A program made the position numbers and the translations under genes. This document shows, piece by piece, positions 8,596 through 17,496 of a stretch of DNA of 54,518 nt (positions are counted from its first letter, which is position 1; each line of letters starts with the position of its first letter). A model generated the notes under the pieces. That model saw only the letters and a program-made list of their open reading frames with translations. It was not told the origin of the DNA and ran no database searches. The stretch is from CAMDBL01 sp964498125 (GTDB lineage Bacteria > Pseudomonadota > Alphaproteobacteria > Rhizobiales > Hyphomicrobiaceae), in the NCBI GenBank assembly GCA_964498125.1, contig CAZCGE010000052.1, forward strand, positions 1 to 54,518. The letters are read 5' to 3'.

Positions 8596-10011
8596 GTGGA
8601 TGACGCGCAACGCAATTTCCCGCTCGAGGACATCGACCGCGAGTGCCTCTTCCATCCGAACACATCGATCGCGGATCACACGAAAAATGGTCCTGTGATC
8701 TTTTCCGATGGGCGCGGTGTGCGCGTTCGCGACCAGAAGGGCCGCGATATCATTGACTGCGGTGCCGGGCTCTGGTGCGTCAACATCGGCTATGGCCGGC
8801 CCGAGATGGCGGATGCCGCCAAGAGGGCGGTCGAGAGCCTCGCCTACCACCACATTTTCGGCGGTGCCTCGAACGAGCCGGCGATCCGGCTCGCCGAGCG
8901 GGTGCTCAAGCTGTTCCAGGAGAAGTCCGGGGCACCACACCTGTCCAAGGTGTTTTTTGGCATGGGCGGCTCAGATGCCAATGACACCAACTATAAGCTC
9001 GTCCGCTACTACAACCATCTTCGCGGCAAGCCGGAGAAGAAGAAATTCATCTCGCGGCTCGGCGGCTATCACGGGCTGACGTTTGCCTCGGCGAGCCTGA
9101 CCGGCATCCCCGTCTATCACAAGGCCTGGGATCTCCCCATGCACGACGTGATCCATACGTCGTGCCCGCACTACTATCGCTTCGGCATGGCGGGCGAGAC
9201 CGAGGAGCAGTTCACCGACCGCTGCATCGCGGAAATAGCAGGCATAATCGAGCGTGAGGGAGCTGACACGATCGGCGCATTCATTGCCGAGCCGGTCATG
9301 GGCACCGGCGGCGTACTGATGCCGCCCAAGGGTTATTTCGAGAAGCTGCAGCCTTTGCTGGATCGCCACGACATCTTGTTCGTCGCCGACGAAGTCATCA
9401 CTGGCTTCGGCCGCACCGGACATTGGTTCGCAACCGGGGGCATGAAGTTGAAGCCCGATATCGTAACTCTGGCAAAGGGCATAACGAGTGCGTACTTCCC
9501 GGTATCGGCTTCGGTGATCTCGTCGAAGATCTGGGGCGTCCTGGCGGCCGCCTCGCCCGAGTTCGGCCCAGTCATGCATGGCTTCACCTACTCAGGCCAC
9601 CCGGTTGGCGCCTCGTTGGGCCTCGTCAATATCGACATCATGGAGCGCGACGGCCTCGTCGAACAAGCGGCCGAAGTTGGCCCCTACTTCCTTGCGGCTC
9701 TGCGCGACCGGATCGCCCATCACCCCTTCGTCGGCGACGTGCGCGGAATTGGTCAGATGATGGCCGCCGAGTTCGTGGCTGACAAGGCGACTAAGCGGTT
9801 CTTCGATCCGAAAGCCGGTGCGCATCGGGTCGTTTCTGCGGCTGCCTTCGAGAATGGCGTGATTGCGCGCGCGTTGCCCTATATCGAGGTCAACTCGTTC
9901 TCGCCGCCGCTGTCGATGACGCGGTCCGACGCCGACGAAGCGGTCGAACGCTACGGCAAGGCACTCCATGCCTCGACCGACGTACTGGCCAAATTGGCCA
10001 AAGGAGTCTAG
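8596..10011 (+). CDS. Class III pyridoxal-phosphate aminotransferase (omega-aminotransferase type)
   Basis: A 471-residue cytosolic PLP enzyme of fold type I, subgroup III, of the 'aspartate aminotransferase family protein' kind, which usually moves an amino group from an omega-amino acid or amine to pyruvate or an oxo-acid. The cofactor-binding blocks are clear: FVADEVITGFGRTG with the Asp that contacts the pyridine nitrogen, and TLAKGITSAYFP with the Schiff-base Lys at about residue 294. The start is a GTG preceded by AAGGGA; the length is normal. Substrate is not determinable. No operon partner on this strand. Confidence 0.92.
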   Translation: MDDAQRNFPLEDIDRECLFHPNTSIADHTKNGPVIFSDGRGVRVRDQKGRDIIDCGAGLWCVNIGYGRPEMADAAKRAVESLAYHHIFGGASNEPAIRLAERVLKLFQEKSGAPHLSKVFFGMGGSDANDTNYKLVRYYNHLRGKPEKKKFISRLGGYHGLTFASASLTGIPVYHKAWDLPMHDVIHTSCPHYYRFGMAGETEEQFTDRCIAEIAGIIEREGADTIGAFIAEPVMGTGGVLMPPKGYFEKLQPLLDRHDILFVADEVITGFGRTGHWFATGGMKLKPDIVTLAKGITSAYFPVSASVISSKIWGVLAAASPEFGPVMHGFTYSGHPVGASLGLVNIDIMERDGLVEQAAEVGPYFLAALRDRIAHHPFVGDVRGIGQMMAAEFVADKATKRFFDPKAGAHRVVSAAAFENGVIARALPYIEVNSFSPPLSMTRSDADEAVERYGKALHASTDVLAKLAKGV

Positions 10012-10223
10012 CGGCCGGGCATGGCAGCGGTCGGTGCGGGTCCGTTGAGCAACGGTGTTTGGGTAATCGCGTGTCGCTATCGCAGCCGTCGTCAGTCGCG
10101 GGATTCCCAAATTACTTTTGCTCCACCTTGAATCGTCGGCGACAAGGGTCGACGGCAGATGTACCGTCAAGCCTTGCTCGCTACCTGCTGCAACCGAGGC
10201 CACGGTTTGCCTGCTGTTCTGGC

Positions 10224-11162
10224 TCAATTGACGCCGCGCCCTAGACCAGCCTCCACCGGCGTCGTCCAGGCTCCAGCCTCGTGTGCGGCCCAGTAGGCAT
10301 CTTGCAGCCGGCGGGTGATCGGCCCCGGCGCCGCGCACGGCAGAGGCGCGTCGTCGATCCAACCGACAGGAATAATGCCCCCCGCGGTGCTCGTTGCGAA
10401 GATCTCGTCCGCGCGGCGCACGTCTTCGATCGACAGGGCGCGCAACTCGGTCCTGATCTGCAGGTCGCGGCAGATATCGAGCGCGGATTGCCGAGTAATA
10501 CCTTCGAGCACGCCCGCTCCCGGCGTCACGATCCGGCCTTCGATTACGGCGAACAGGTTGAAGCCCGGTCCTTCCGTGACGTGACCGGCGCCGTCCGTCA
10601 GCACGGGGAGATCCGCGCCGCTCTCCAGGGCCTCGATATGGCTCATGATGAGATCGAGCCAGTGGTAATTCTTCACGCGTGGATCGACCGACTGCGGCGG
10701 AATCCGCATCCGGTCGATCACGGCGATCCGTGCCGCGCGTCCCCGCGCGGCCGGGTCGAACACCCGCGCGTAGGGCACCGCGAAGGCGTAAAGCCTGTTG
10801 CGAAACTGGCGCGGATCGCGCGAGCCGGTGGGTGGCACGCCGCGGGTCAGCGTCATCGATACGTAGGCATCGGCCAGCCCGGCCCGCGTCACACACTCGG
10901 CCAGGATCGCCTTCAGCGCGGCACGGTCCACTGGCAACGTCATGCGCAGCGACGCCACCGAGCGCTCGAAGCGGTCGAGGTGATCTTCCAGCCGGAAGAA
11001 GCGCCCCTTCCAGACCGCGACCACGTCGTAGGTCGCGTCCGAACGCACGAAACCCCAGTCGAGGATCGGCACGGTGGCCTCGGCGATAGGGCAGAACGTA
11101 CCGTCAACGTAGGCCGCGCCGCCAGACCAGATGCTGACCGTATCGCTCACCACACGGACCAT
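10224..11162 (-). CDS. Class IV aminotransferase (D-amino-acid / branched-chain transaminase type)
   Basis: A 312-residue fold type IV PLP enzyme. The segment RVKNYHWLDLI carries the probable Schiff-base Lys (about residue 164), and VTEGPGFNLFAVIEGRIVTP followed by GVLEGITRQSALDI are the classic class IV signature blocks. Members include branched-chain aminotransferase, D-alanine aminotransferase and aminodeoxychorismate lyase; the sequence alone does not separate them, though a transaminase is likeliest. It is the last gene of a minus-strand operon; its start overlaps the upstream dehydrogenase gene by 16 bases, indicating translational coupling. Confidence 0.88.
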   Translation of the reverse strand: MVRVVSDTVSIWSGGAAYVDGTFCPIAEATVPILDWGFVRSDATYDVVAVWKGRFFRLEDHLDRFERSVASLRMTLPVDRAALKAILAECVTRAGLADAYVSMTLTRGVPPTGSRDPRQFRNRLYAFAVPYARVFDPAARGRAARIAVIDRMRIPPQSVDPRVKNYHWLDLIMSHIEALESGADLPVLTDGAGHVTEGPGFNLFAVIEGRIVTPGAGVLEGITRQSALDICRDLQIRTELRALSIEDVRRADEIFATSTAGGIIPVGWIDDAPLPCAAPGPITRRLQDAYWAAHEAGAWTTPVEAGLGRGVN

Positions 11163-11908
11163 CCGGCGTCGACGATGATCGTTTCGCCGTGCACCATTTT
11201 GGAATCCTCCGTCGCCAGGAAGACAGCTGCGCCGGTCATGTCCTCGGGGTCCATGAATGCGATGCCGGTCGGCGTGAACATCTTCATCATGGCAATATAC
11301 TCGTCGCTGCCGGGACCGCGTACGTGCGCGTTGAGCGGGGTGGCGACATTGCCGGGCGCGATCGAGTTGACGTTGATCTTGTCCTTGCCGAGCTCGGCGG
11401 CCAGCGCCTTGGTGAGGTTCACCACGCCGCCCTTCGAAGCACAGTAGGCCGGGCAGTTGGGGAACGCGCCGGTGCCCGCGATCGAGGAGATGTTGACCAC
11501 CTTTCCGCCGCCGATCTGGCGCCAGTGCGGGACCAGAGCCCGCACGAAGAAGAAGTAGCCCTTGAGATTGAGGTCGAGCTGCTCGTCCCAGATCGCCTCG
11601 GTGGTGTCGAGCACCGGCACCGTACGGAACACGCCGGCATTGTTGACCAGGATGTCGACCCGTCCGAAGTCCTTGATGACCGCGGCGGCGAGCTTCTCGA
11701 TCTCGGGCACCTTCGACACGTCGGCCTTATAAGCCTTCGCCTTGCCACCGGCGGCGACGATGTCCTTCACGACCTTGTCGGCCTTGTCGGGGCTCTTCAG
11801 ATAGTTGATCACCACGGTCGCGCCTTCCTTGGCGTACCGTCGAGCGATGGCCTCGCCGATGCCCATCGACGAGCCGGTGACGATGGCGACCTTGTCCTTC
11901 ATGCGCAT
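11147..11908 (-). CDS. Short-chain dehydrogenase/reductase (FabG-like)
   Basis: A 253-residue classical SDR that oxidises or reduces an alcohol/keto group with NAD(P)(H). Seen: the cofactor motif TGSSMGIG at residues 11-18, NNAG near 89-92, the catalytic Ser around 141-142, and YCASK with Tyr155 and Lys159. GGAGG precedes the ATG at good spacing. It lies between hyuB and the class IV aminotransferase, both on the same strand, so it probably acts on an intermediate in the same catabolic route. The substrate is unknown; the name 3-oxoacyl-ACP reductase would be a generic label only. Confidence 0.92.
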   Translation of the reverse strand: MRMKDKVAIVTGSSMGIGEAIARRYAKEGATVVINYLKSPDKADKVVKDIVAAGGKAKAYKADVSKVPEIEKLAAAVIKDFGRVDILVNNAGVFRTVPVLDTTEAIWDEQLDLNLKGYFFFVRALVPHWRQIGGGKVVNISSIAGTGAFPNCPAYCASKGGVVNLTKALAAELGKDKINVNSIAPGNVATPLNAHVRGPGSDEYIAMMKMFTPTGIAFMDPEDMTGAAVFLATEDSKMVHGETIIVDAGWSVW

Positions 11909-11946
11909 ATGGTGTCCTCCACTTGGATTGAATGGGCTTGCGGTAG

Positions 11947-13716
11947 CTAGCGGGTGGCCCGCAGCGTCGCTGTTCGTTTCTCGTCGAGACGGTTGTCCGC
12001 CGTGATCGCCACCCCGTAGACGCGTTCGGCGCGCTCGCGCGAGATGATGGCTTCCGACACGTCGTGCAGCACTCGCTCAGGCTCACGCCGCTTGGGATCG
12101 CCGTATCCACCTCCGCCGGCTGCGATCGAGACCAGATACTCGCCGTCGTCGAGCCAGGTGTCGGTGAACCGCGGCAGCGCCTCGCGCTTGCCCGACAGCC
12201 GAGCCGCCGCTTGACCGGAAGGAGAGGCGGGGCCGCCGCCACGCGCGCCCTTGGGATTGTTGTTGTTGCCATCATGCACGAACACGGCCTGCATGCGCCC
12301 GCCGATCGGTCCGTACTCGACGAGAATGCCCGGTGCGCCTCGATTGCGGCCGGCCCCTTCGCTGTCGGGAATGAGCCGGCGCGTCTTGACCAGGATCGGC
12401 GTGTAGGCCTCGTCGAGCTCGACGCTGTCGATGTAGCACATGCCGCCGTTGCCGGCGTGCAGCATGGTCAACCACGCATCCTGCCAGGGTGTTGCCGCGC
12501 CAGCGGTGTGGCCAAGGAAGAGCTGGTTGACGTAAGGCTTGCCATTGCGTGGATCGACACCGGAGACGACTGCGGTGGAAGGTGCGCACACGCCGCCGAT
12601 CTCGCCCATGCCAAGCTGATCCGATATGGCGGCGAGTGCCAGCTGGGTCGAGTTCTGAACGCGGTCGGCGAGGTTGGTCGTCGCAGCCGAGCAGCTCGTG
12701 GGATGCTGGGGAATGCCGACCACGCCGCGCTCCTTGAGCAGCACGCGCACGCGGCGGAACGCGCCGGCATTCTTCGGCACCGATGGCTCGATCGAGTTGA
12801 ACACGGCGATCATCGCCGAGGTGCGCGTGCAGGCTTCCGAGACGTTGAGGCCGCAGGCCATCTGACCGGGATTGTCCATCAGATTGACCTCGATGGTCGC
12901 CGCTTTCGGATCGATCGTGACCTTCGACGTGATCTTGATGCCGTCCGGCGGTGTGCCCGGGATGGCGTCGTGCGCTGACTGGGCGGTGGCGGTTCCACCC
13001 TGCATGCTGCGGACCGCCTCGATCATGCGGCTTTCGGAGTAATCGAGCCACTGCCGCGCGAAGGCAGCCATCGTCTCCCAGCCGATCTCGGCGCCCAGCG
13101 TGCGGATCTCGCGCTCGCCGATGAATGCCGCGCCCAGCATGGCGAGGAAGTCGCCGTACCACTGGTCGGGGACGCGGATCCGCATCCGGCACATGCGCAC
13201 GATGTCGTCATTGACCTTGTAGTCGGTAGCAACGCGCACGGCGGGAAAGATCAGCGCGCCTTCCTCGTACACGTCGCGGGCGGTGCCGTGGTAAGTGGTC
13301 GGGATCGAGTTGCCGATGTCGGCCTGATGCGCCTTGGCGACGACGGTGAAGTAATGTTTTCCGTCGTCGCCGATCACCGGCATCAGCAGCGTGTGGTCGG
13401 CCGGGTGCGAGTTGCCGTGGTAGGGTGAGTTGTGCAGGAACACGTCCCCGCGCTTGAGATCGGGATGGAACTTCTTCATCCAGCCCGCCATCAGGTCCGG
13501 CCCGGACAGCACGTGGATCGGCAAGCTCTCCTCCGAATGCAGCAACTCGCAATCCGCGGTTACGATGCAGCAGGAGAAGTCCTTGGCGCGATTGAGCACG
13601 CCGGAGCGGCCTGTCCGCAGCAACGTGTTGCCCATCCGTCGGCACGCGCCGCCGAAGCGGTTGGCGAGGATCGCGAGCTTGGCGCCATCGAGCTTGGTAG
13701 TTGCAGTGTTCTGCAT
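11947..13716 (-). CDS. hyuB: Hydantoinase B/oxoprolinase family subunit
   Basis: The 589-residue partner of the HyuA-type ATPase subunit. Such pairs perform ATP-dependent opening of hydantoin, 5-oxoproline or N-methylhydantoin rings, or form related acetone/acetophenone carboxylases. Characteristic blocks seen are RTGRSGVLNRAKDFSC near the N-terminus, LHNSPYHGNSHPADHTLL with metal-type His residues, and the Gly-rich tail SIAAGGGGYGDPKRREPERV. It begins 10 bases after hyuA ends, and a dehydrogenase gene follows after 38 bases. The substrate is not readable from sequence. Confidence 0.92.
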   Translation of the reverse strand: MQNTATTKLDGAKLAILANRFGGACRRMGNTLLRTGRSGVLNRAKDFSCCIVTADCELLHSEESLPIHVLSGPDLMAGWMKKFHPDLKRGDVFLHNSPYHGNSHPADHTLLMPVIGDDGKHYFTVVAKAHQADIGNSIPTTYHGTARDVYEEGALIFPAVRVATDYKVNDDIVRMCRMRIRVPDQWYGDFLAMLGAAFIGEREIRTLGAEIGWETMAAFARQWLDYSESRMIEAVRSMQGGTATAQSAHDAIPGTPPDGIKITSKVTIDPKAATIEVNLMDNPGQMACGLNVSEACTRTSAMIAVFNSIEPSVPKNAGAFRRVRVLLKERGVVGIPQHPTSCSAATTNLADRVQNSTQLALAAISDQLGMGEIGGVCAPSTAVVSGVDPRNGKPYVNQLFLGHTAGAATPWQDAWLTMLHAGNGGMCYIDSVELDEAYTPILVKTRRLIPDSEGAGRNRGAPGILVEYGPIGGRMQAVFVHDGNNNNPKGARGGGPASPSGQAAARLSGKREALPRFTDTWLDDGEYLVSIAAGGGGYGDPKRREPERVLHDVSEAIISRERAERVYGVAITADNRLDEKRTATLRATR

Positions 13717-13726
13717 GGATTGCGCC

Positions 13727-15787
13727 TCACGGCTTGATGATCAGGCTGCCCGACGGGGCATGGGTGTAGGTCGCCTGGCTGTCGACGACGATGGTGGTGA
13801 ACGGCGTCTCGATGATCGCGGGCCCCTGGCGCGTCTCGCCATGCGGCAACGCAAACAGCTCGTGCACCGGTGTATCGACGGCGCCGACGTCGCTGAAGTA
13901 GGCGCGGCGGCGACCCTCGATCTTGTGGCCCGTGCGCGTGACCAGGAGGCGGCCGGGCTTTGCGCTGCGAACCGGGCAGGCGACGGATGCGGTCCAGCAG
14001 ACGAACTCGACCGGCGAGGCCTCGTCGCGCACCGCGAAGATCTCCTCGTGGTGGGCGTGGAAGGCGGCGACGAGTTGGGTGAGGTCGGCCTCGCTGGCGA
14101 ACCTCGACTTGCGGAGCGGCACCTCGATCTCCCACACCTGCCCCTCGTATCGCGCCTCCACGGCAAACTCGATCTTGGCATCGGCAGCGGCACCCGAGCG
14201 CTCTGCGAAATCCCGGCAGCGCGCCTCCAGCCGTCCGAGGACCTCGTTGACCTTGCCGGCGTCCCAGGTCGTCGATGTCGTGAAGTGCAACTCGCGCGCC
14301 TCGTCGCGCAGCTCCGACATGAGCGCGCCGGCAGCACTCAACGCGGCTCCCGTCTCCGGCACAACCAGCAGCGGGCACTGCAGACGGCGCGCGATCCACA
14401 CCGAGTTGAACCCGGCAGCGCCGCCGCCACCGATCAGCACCGCCTCGGCTGGATCGATGCCCTGGTTGATGGTGATCTCGGCGATCGCCTGCACCATGTT
14501 CTCGGTGGCAACCGACACGATTGCTGCGGCCGCCGCCATCAGATCGAGCTTCAGCGGCCCGGCTACTTTGCTCTCGAGCGCTCGCGTCGCCGCGGCGAAA
14601 TCGAGCTTCATTTTACCGCCGAGGAAGAATTCGGGATCGAGATAACCCAGCACCAGGCAGGCGTCCGTCAGTGTCGGCTCAGTTCCGCCCGCGCCATAGC
14701 AGACCGGGCCAGGAACCGCGCCCGCACTCTGCGGCCCGACATGCAGCACGCCGCCAGAATCCACCCGCGCGATCGATCCCCCGCCGGCGCCGACACTCTT
14801 GATGTCGATCGAAGGAAAGCCCGTCATGTGGCCGCGGAACTGCGGCCCGATCCAGGTTTCGCGCGTCTTTGGAATGCGTCCGCGCCTGACCAGGCTGACG
14901 TCATAAGTTGTGCCGCCCGTGTCGGCGACGATGGCCGCCGGCAGCTTACTGTCGAGTTCCGCATAGTAGCGGCCGGCGATCGGCGCCATCGACGGCCCCG
15001 AGTTGATCGCGTGGATCGGCTGCCGGGCGAGCTCGGCAGCCTCCATCATGCCGCCCTGCGAGGTCAGCACCAGCGTGCGGCCCGTGAAGCCGGCGGCGGA
15101 CATCCGCTCCGTCAACGAGCCGAGGTAGCGGCCCATCAGTGGCTTCAACGAGGCATCGATGGCGGCAGCCGAGGCGCGGCGATATTCGCGCAACGTCGGG
15201 TTGAGCCGGTGCGCCAGCGTATAGGGCATGCCGGGCAGGCGCTTTTCGATCAGCTCGGCGACGCGCAGCTCATGCGCCGGGTTGACGACCGCCCACAGGA
15301 AACAGACCGCGATCGCCTCGGCACCGCTGGCCTTGACCCGCTCGAGCACTTTCACCGTCTCGGCCTCGTCGAGCAGGGTTGTTACCATGCCGGTGCTGAT
15401 GACACGCTCGGGGATCTCGAAGGTCAGGGCGCGCGGGATGTAGGGTGCCGGATAGGGGACGAGGAAGTTGAACGGCTCCTGCCGCCCGCCCTCGCGCAGC
15501 ACCAGCACGTCGGGATGACCGGCGGTGGTAAGGAACGCCGTCTTGGCCGTGCGCCCGGTGATGATGGCGTTGATGGCGTGGGTGGTGCCGTGGATCAGCA
15601 GATCGCAGCGACCGAGGAACTCCGTCAGCGGGATCTTCATGTCCTGCGCGGCCAGCGCCGCCGCATCGATCAATCCCTGCACCGGATCCTTGGGCGTCGT
15701 CGGCGCCTTGTACATTCGCATCGTGCCGTCGTCATTCTCCACCATCAGGTCGGTGAACGTGCCGCCGGTATCGCAAGCCAATCGCAT
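13727..15787 (-). CDS. hyuA: Hydantoinase A/oxoprolinase family subunit
   Basis: The 686-residue ATP-binding subunit with the acetate/sugar-kinase/Hsp70-type fold. Seen: the N-terminal phosphate-binding loop ACDTGGTFTD, HGTTHAINAII, LTSQGGMMEA, a second loop DTGGTTYDV, and GAGGGSIARVD. It acts as an obligate complex with HyuB, encoded immediately downstream. It is the first gene of a four-gene minus-strand operon (hyuA, hyuB, SDR, class IV aminotransferase) that suggests degradation of a cyclic amide or amino-acid derivative. Whether it is a hydantoinase, oxoprolinase or carboxylase cannot be decided here. Confidence 0.92.
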   Translation of the reverse strand: MRLACDTGGTFTDLMVENDDGTMRMYKAPTTPKDPVQGLIDAAALAAQDMKIPLTEFLGRCDLLIHGTTHAINAIITGRTAKTAFLTTAGHPDVLVLREGGRQEPFNFLVPYPAPYIPRALTFEIPERVISTGMVTTLLDEAETVKVLERVKASGAEAIAVCFLWAVVNPAHELRVAELIEKRLPGMPYTLAHRLNPTLREYRRASAAAIDASLKPLMGRYLGSLTERMSAAGFTGRTLVLTSQGGMMEAAELARQPIHAINSGPSMAPIAGRYYAELDSKLPAAIVADTGGTTYDVSLVRRGRIPKTRETWIGPQFRGHMTGFPSIDIKSVGAGGGSIARVDSGGVLHVGPQSAGAVPGPVCYGAGGTEPTLTDACLVLGYLDPEFFLGGKMKLDFAAATRALESKVAGPLKLDLMAAAAAIVSVATENMVQAIAEITINQGIDPAEAVLIGGGGAAGFNSVWIARRLQCPLLVVPETGAALSAAGALMSELRDEARELHFTTSTTWDAGKVNEVLGRLEARCRDFAERSGAAADAKIEFAVEARYEGQVWEIEVPLRKSRFASEADLTQLVAAFHAHHEEIFAVRDEASPVEFVCWTASVACPVRSAKPGRLLVTRTGHKIEGRRRAYFSDVGAVDTPVHELFALPHGETRQGPAIIETPFTTIVVDSQATYTHAPSGSLIIKP

Positions 15788-16440
15788 GAGAGTCCCGCCT
15801 CGATATCCTGGATCGCAACGACGCGAGCCTCAGCTCCCATTATCGAGAGCGATAGGCACCTCGTCCACAACAGACCGTGCATAGTCGGTCTGCCAGTCGA
15901 ATCCATCAAGATGCCGAGCTACCGTAAGGGCCAAGCTCGGAGCGGAGTGCTCCAGCCCAATGTTGATGTCGCACGATCAGATCGCCCCGGCACCATTTAC
16001 CGGTACCCTCTATATGTCTTGACGATGGGCTTCTGAATGCAGCGTCCGTTCCCATGCCGGCAACCTGGGGGCTGAGCGGACGCCACCTTGCAAGCGCGGA
16101 CAGGCAGGTTGGGTCAGGACCGCCGGTCGACGCTCGTGACAACCGCTCAGTCTCCACACTCGTGGCGCTACGTCATGGAACGCCTGAGGAACGCCTGAGG
16201 ACCCTTGACGTGATGGCTTCAGCTGAGGCAGTCGCGGCTCAAATAGAACGGAAGCGATCCGCCGCTAGCGTCATAGGACGCTGTGGGTCAAGGGCGTGAG
16301 TGAAGACAGCCCCGCAGACCGACAGCCCTACCCCAGCAAGAGACATAGTGCGACCGGATGCCGCACTTTGGCAGCTCCTCCCCCGGTCGCGTCGACTGTA
16401 GCCTGATGGGCATCCGACAGCCCTGCACAGCTACGGACGT
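15788..16440. other. Intergenic stretch upstream of the hyu operon
   Basis: About 650 bases without a supportable gene. It must hold the promoter of the hyu operon (reading leftwards from about 15800), but no regulator gene or clear operator palindrome is present. The right part runs into decayed repeats and insertion-sequence remnants. Confidence 0.35.
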
Positions 16441-16593
16441 TCAAAGACATGGACGATCAGACGGCATGTGCTTTCTGTACATACCGGGTCGGTCGTCGTC
16501 GCGGCGAAAATCGCTGCGGCGCAGCACGCCCATGGTGGCGCGAGGCGGTCGCTGCTGTTCTGGTGATCGTGTGCGTGGTGCTCCTGTGGTTTA
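16441..16593 (+). repeat. Degenerate dispersed repeat, copy 1
   Basis: The sequence around 'gatcagacggcatgtgcttt' (16456-16475) and the following 'gtcggtcgtcgtcgcggcg' and 'atcgctgcgg' matches, with many substitutions, the minus strand of 34195-34300. It belongs to a family with copies near 24370, 32440, 34200 and 34500. No intact reading frame. It abuts the left end of the IS5-type element. Confidence 0.55.
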
Positions 16594-17101
16594 GAGCGTG
16601 TCGTCAGTTGAGCCAGAGCAGTATGCAAACCAGGGCGACGGCGGCAAGAAACGTGTTGGCGAGCTTGTCGTAGCGGGTTGCGATCGCGCGATACTGCTTG
16701 AGCTTGCCGAAGAAGCGCTCAACGAGGTTGCGCTCGCAATACAACGCGAAGTCGGTCTGGCGCGGCTCGCGGAGATTGGCCTTCGGCGGAATGACCGGCG
16801 TGATGCCACGCTCTTGGAGCGTCGCGACGAGGGCATCGGAGTCATACCCCTTGTCGGCCAGCAGCGCATCTGGAAGCTCATCCGGCGCGATGTCGTCGAG
16901 CAGTGGAACGGCTTGCTTGATGTCGGCAGCCTGACCGGGCGTGAGCGACAGCGCGGCGGGATTGCCGAGCGCATCGACAATGGCGTGAATCTTGGTCGTT
17001 AGCCCACCGCGGGATCTGCCGATGGCTTGGTCTTCGCCATCTTTTTTTGGGCGCCGGCCCCGCCGTTGCTCAACCGACTCGCATCAACTGACGACACGCC
17101 C
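16594..17101 (-). mobile_element. IS5-family (IS427-group-like) element, internally deleted, with both ends
   Basis: An 18-bp terminal inverted repeat is seen: 'gagcgtgtcgtcagttga' at 16594-16611 and its complement with one mismatch at 17084-17101. A TA dinucleotide flanks both ends (16592-16593 and 17102-17103), fitting a 2-bp target duplication. Full elements of this group are about 0.8 kb; this one is 508 bp and lacks the first half of the transposase, so it could move only with a transposase supplied in trans. Confidence 0.75.
16604..17080 (-). pseudogene. IS5-family transposase, C-terminal half
   Basis: Reading leftwards from 17080, one frame gives SRLSNGGAGAQKKDGEDQAIG, then GRSRGGLTTKIHAIVDALGN, LLADKGYDSDAL, ERNLVERFFGKLKQYRAIATRYDKLANTFLAAV, ending CILLWLN. 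These are the DDE-domain second half of IS427-type transposases, including the KGYDSD block with the second Asp and the ERFFGKLK region with the final Glu. The N-terminal half, with the first catalytic Asp, is missing. In intact elements the protein often needs a frameshift; here no start is available. Confidence 0.8.
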
Positions 17102-17163
17102 TAGCTGGCAGGGTTAGGGCGTCCCTGAACAACTTCAAGGATTGCCTCACCGTGCTCCCATCA

Positions 17164-17451
17164 TTATGCCGGCTTGACCTCTCCAGCCTTGAGGCTCAGC
17201 GCAGCGATCTCTCCCGAGGATAGTTGCCTGACAGTAGACATCTCCCCTGCCATGGATTTGGCCTTGGCCAAATGCTTCTTAGTCGCCTCTGCGGCTTCGC
17301 TGGGGTCCGCGATCGCCACGTTGAAGTAGTGGAACGATGGCGCGGCCAACCCGACAGGGCCACTCCTACGGGAACCTTCCACCGTTGGCGCGGGCGTCGC
17401 GCGGATCGCAACCTGGACTACCCAGCCAGCTGGAGATGCTTTATCGATCAT
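17164..17451 (-). CDS. Hypothetical protein, about 95 aa
   Basis: A small soluble protein with a plausible folded pattern (FHYFNVAIADPSEAAEATKKHL, then SSGEIAALSLKAGEVKPA). No family is assigned. It lies between two insertion-sequence remnants; the truncated end of the IS1182 element is 45 bases upstream of its ATG, so its native promoter may have been replaced. Confidence 0.45.
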   Translation of the reverse strand: MIDKASPAGWVVQVAIRATPAPTVEGSRRSGPVGLAAPSFHYFNVAIADPSEAAEATKKHLAKAKSMAGEMSTVRQLSSGEIAALSLKAGEVKPA

Positions 17452-17496
17452 GCATGAATGATGACACCGTTCACTGCAGTCTTCAACCCAAGAGCC

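Noticed and set aside
13430..16036. An 868-codon plus-strand open frame opposite hyuA and hyuB
   Set aside because: It mirrors the two minus-strand genes in GC-rich DNA; the translation is dominated by Arg, Asp, Gly and Ala without domains, whereas hyuA/hyuB match their families throughout.
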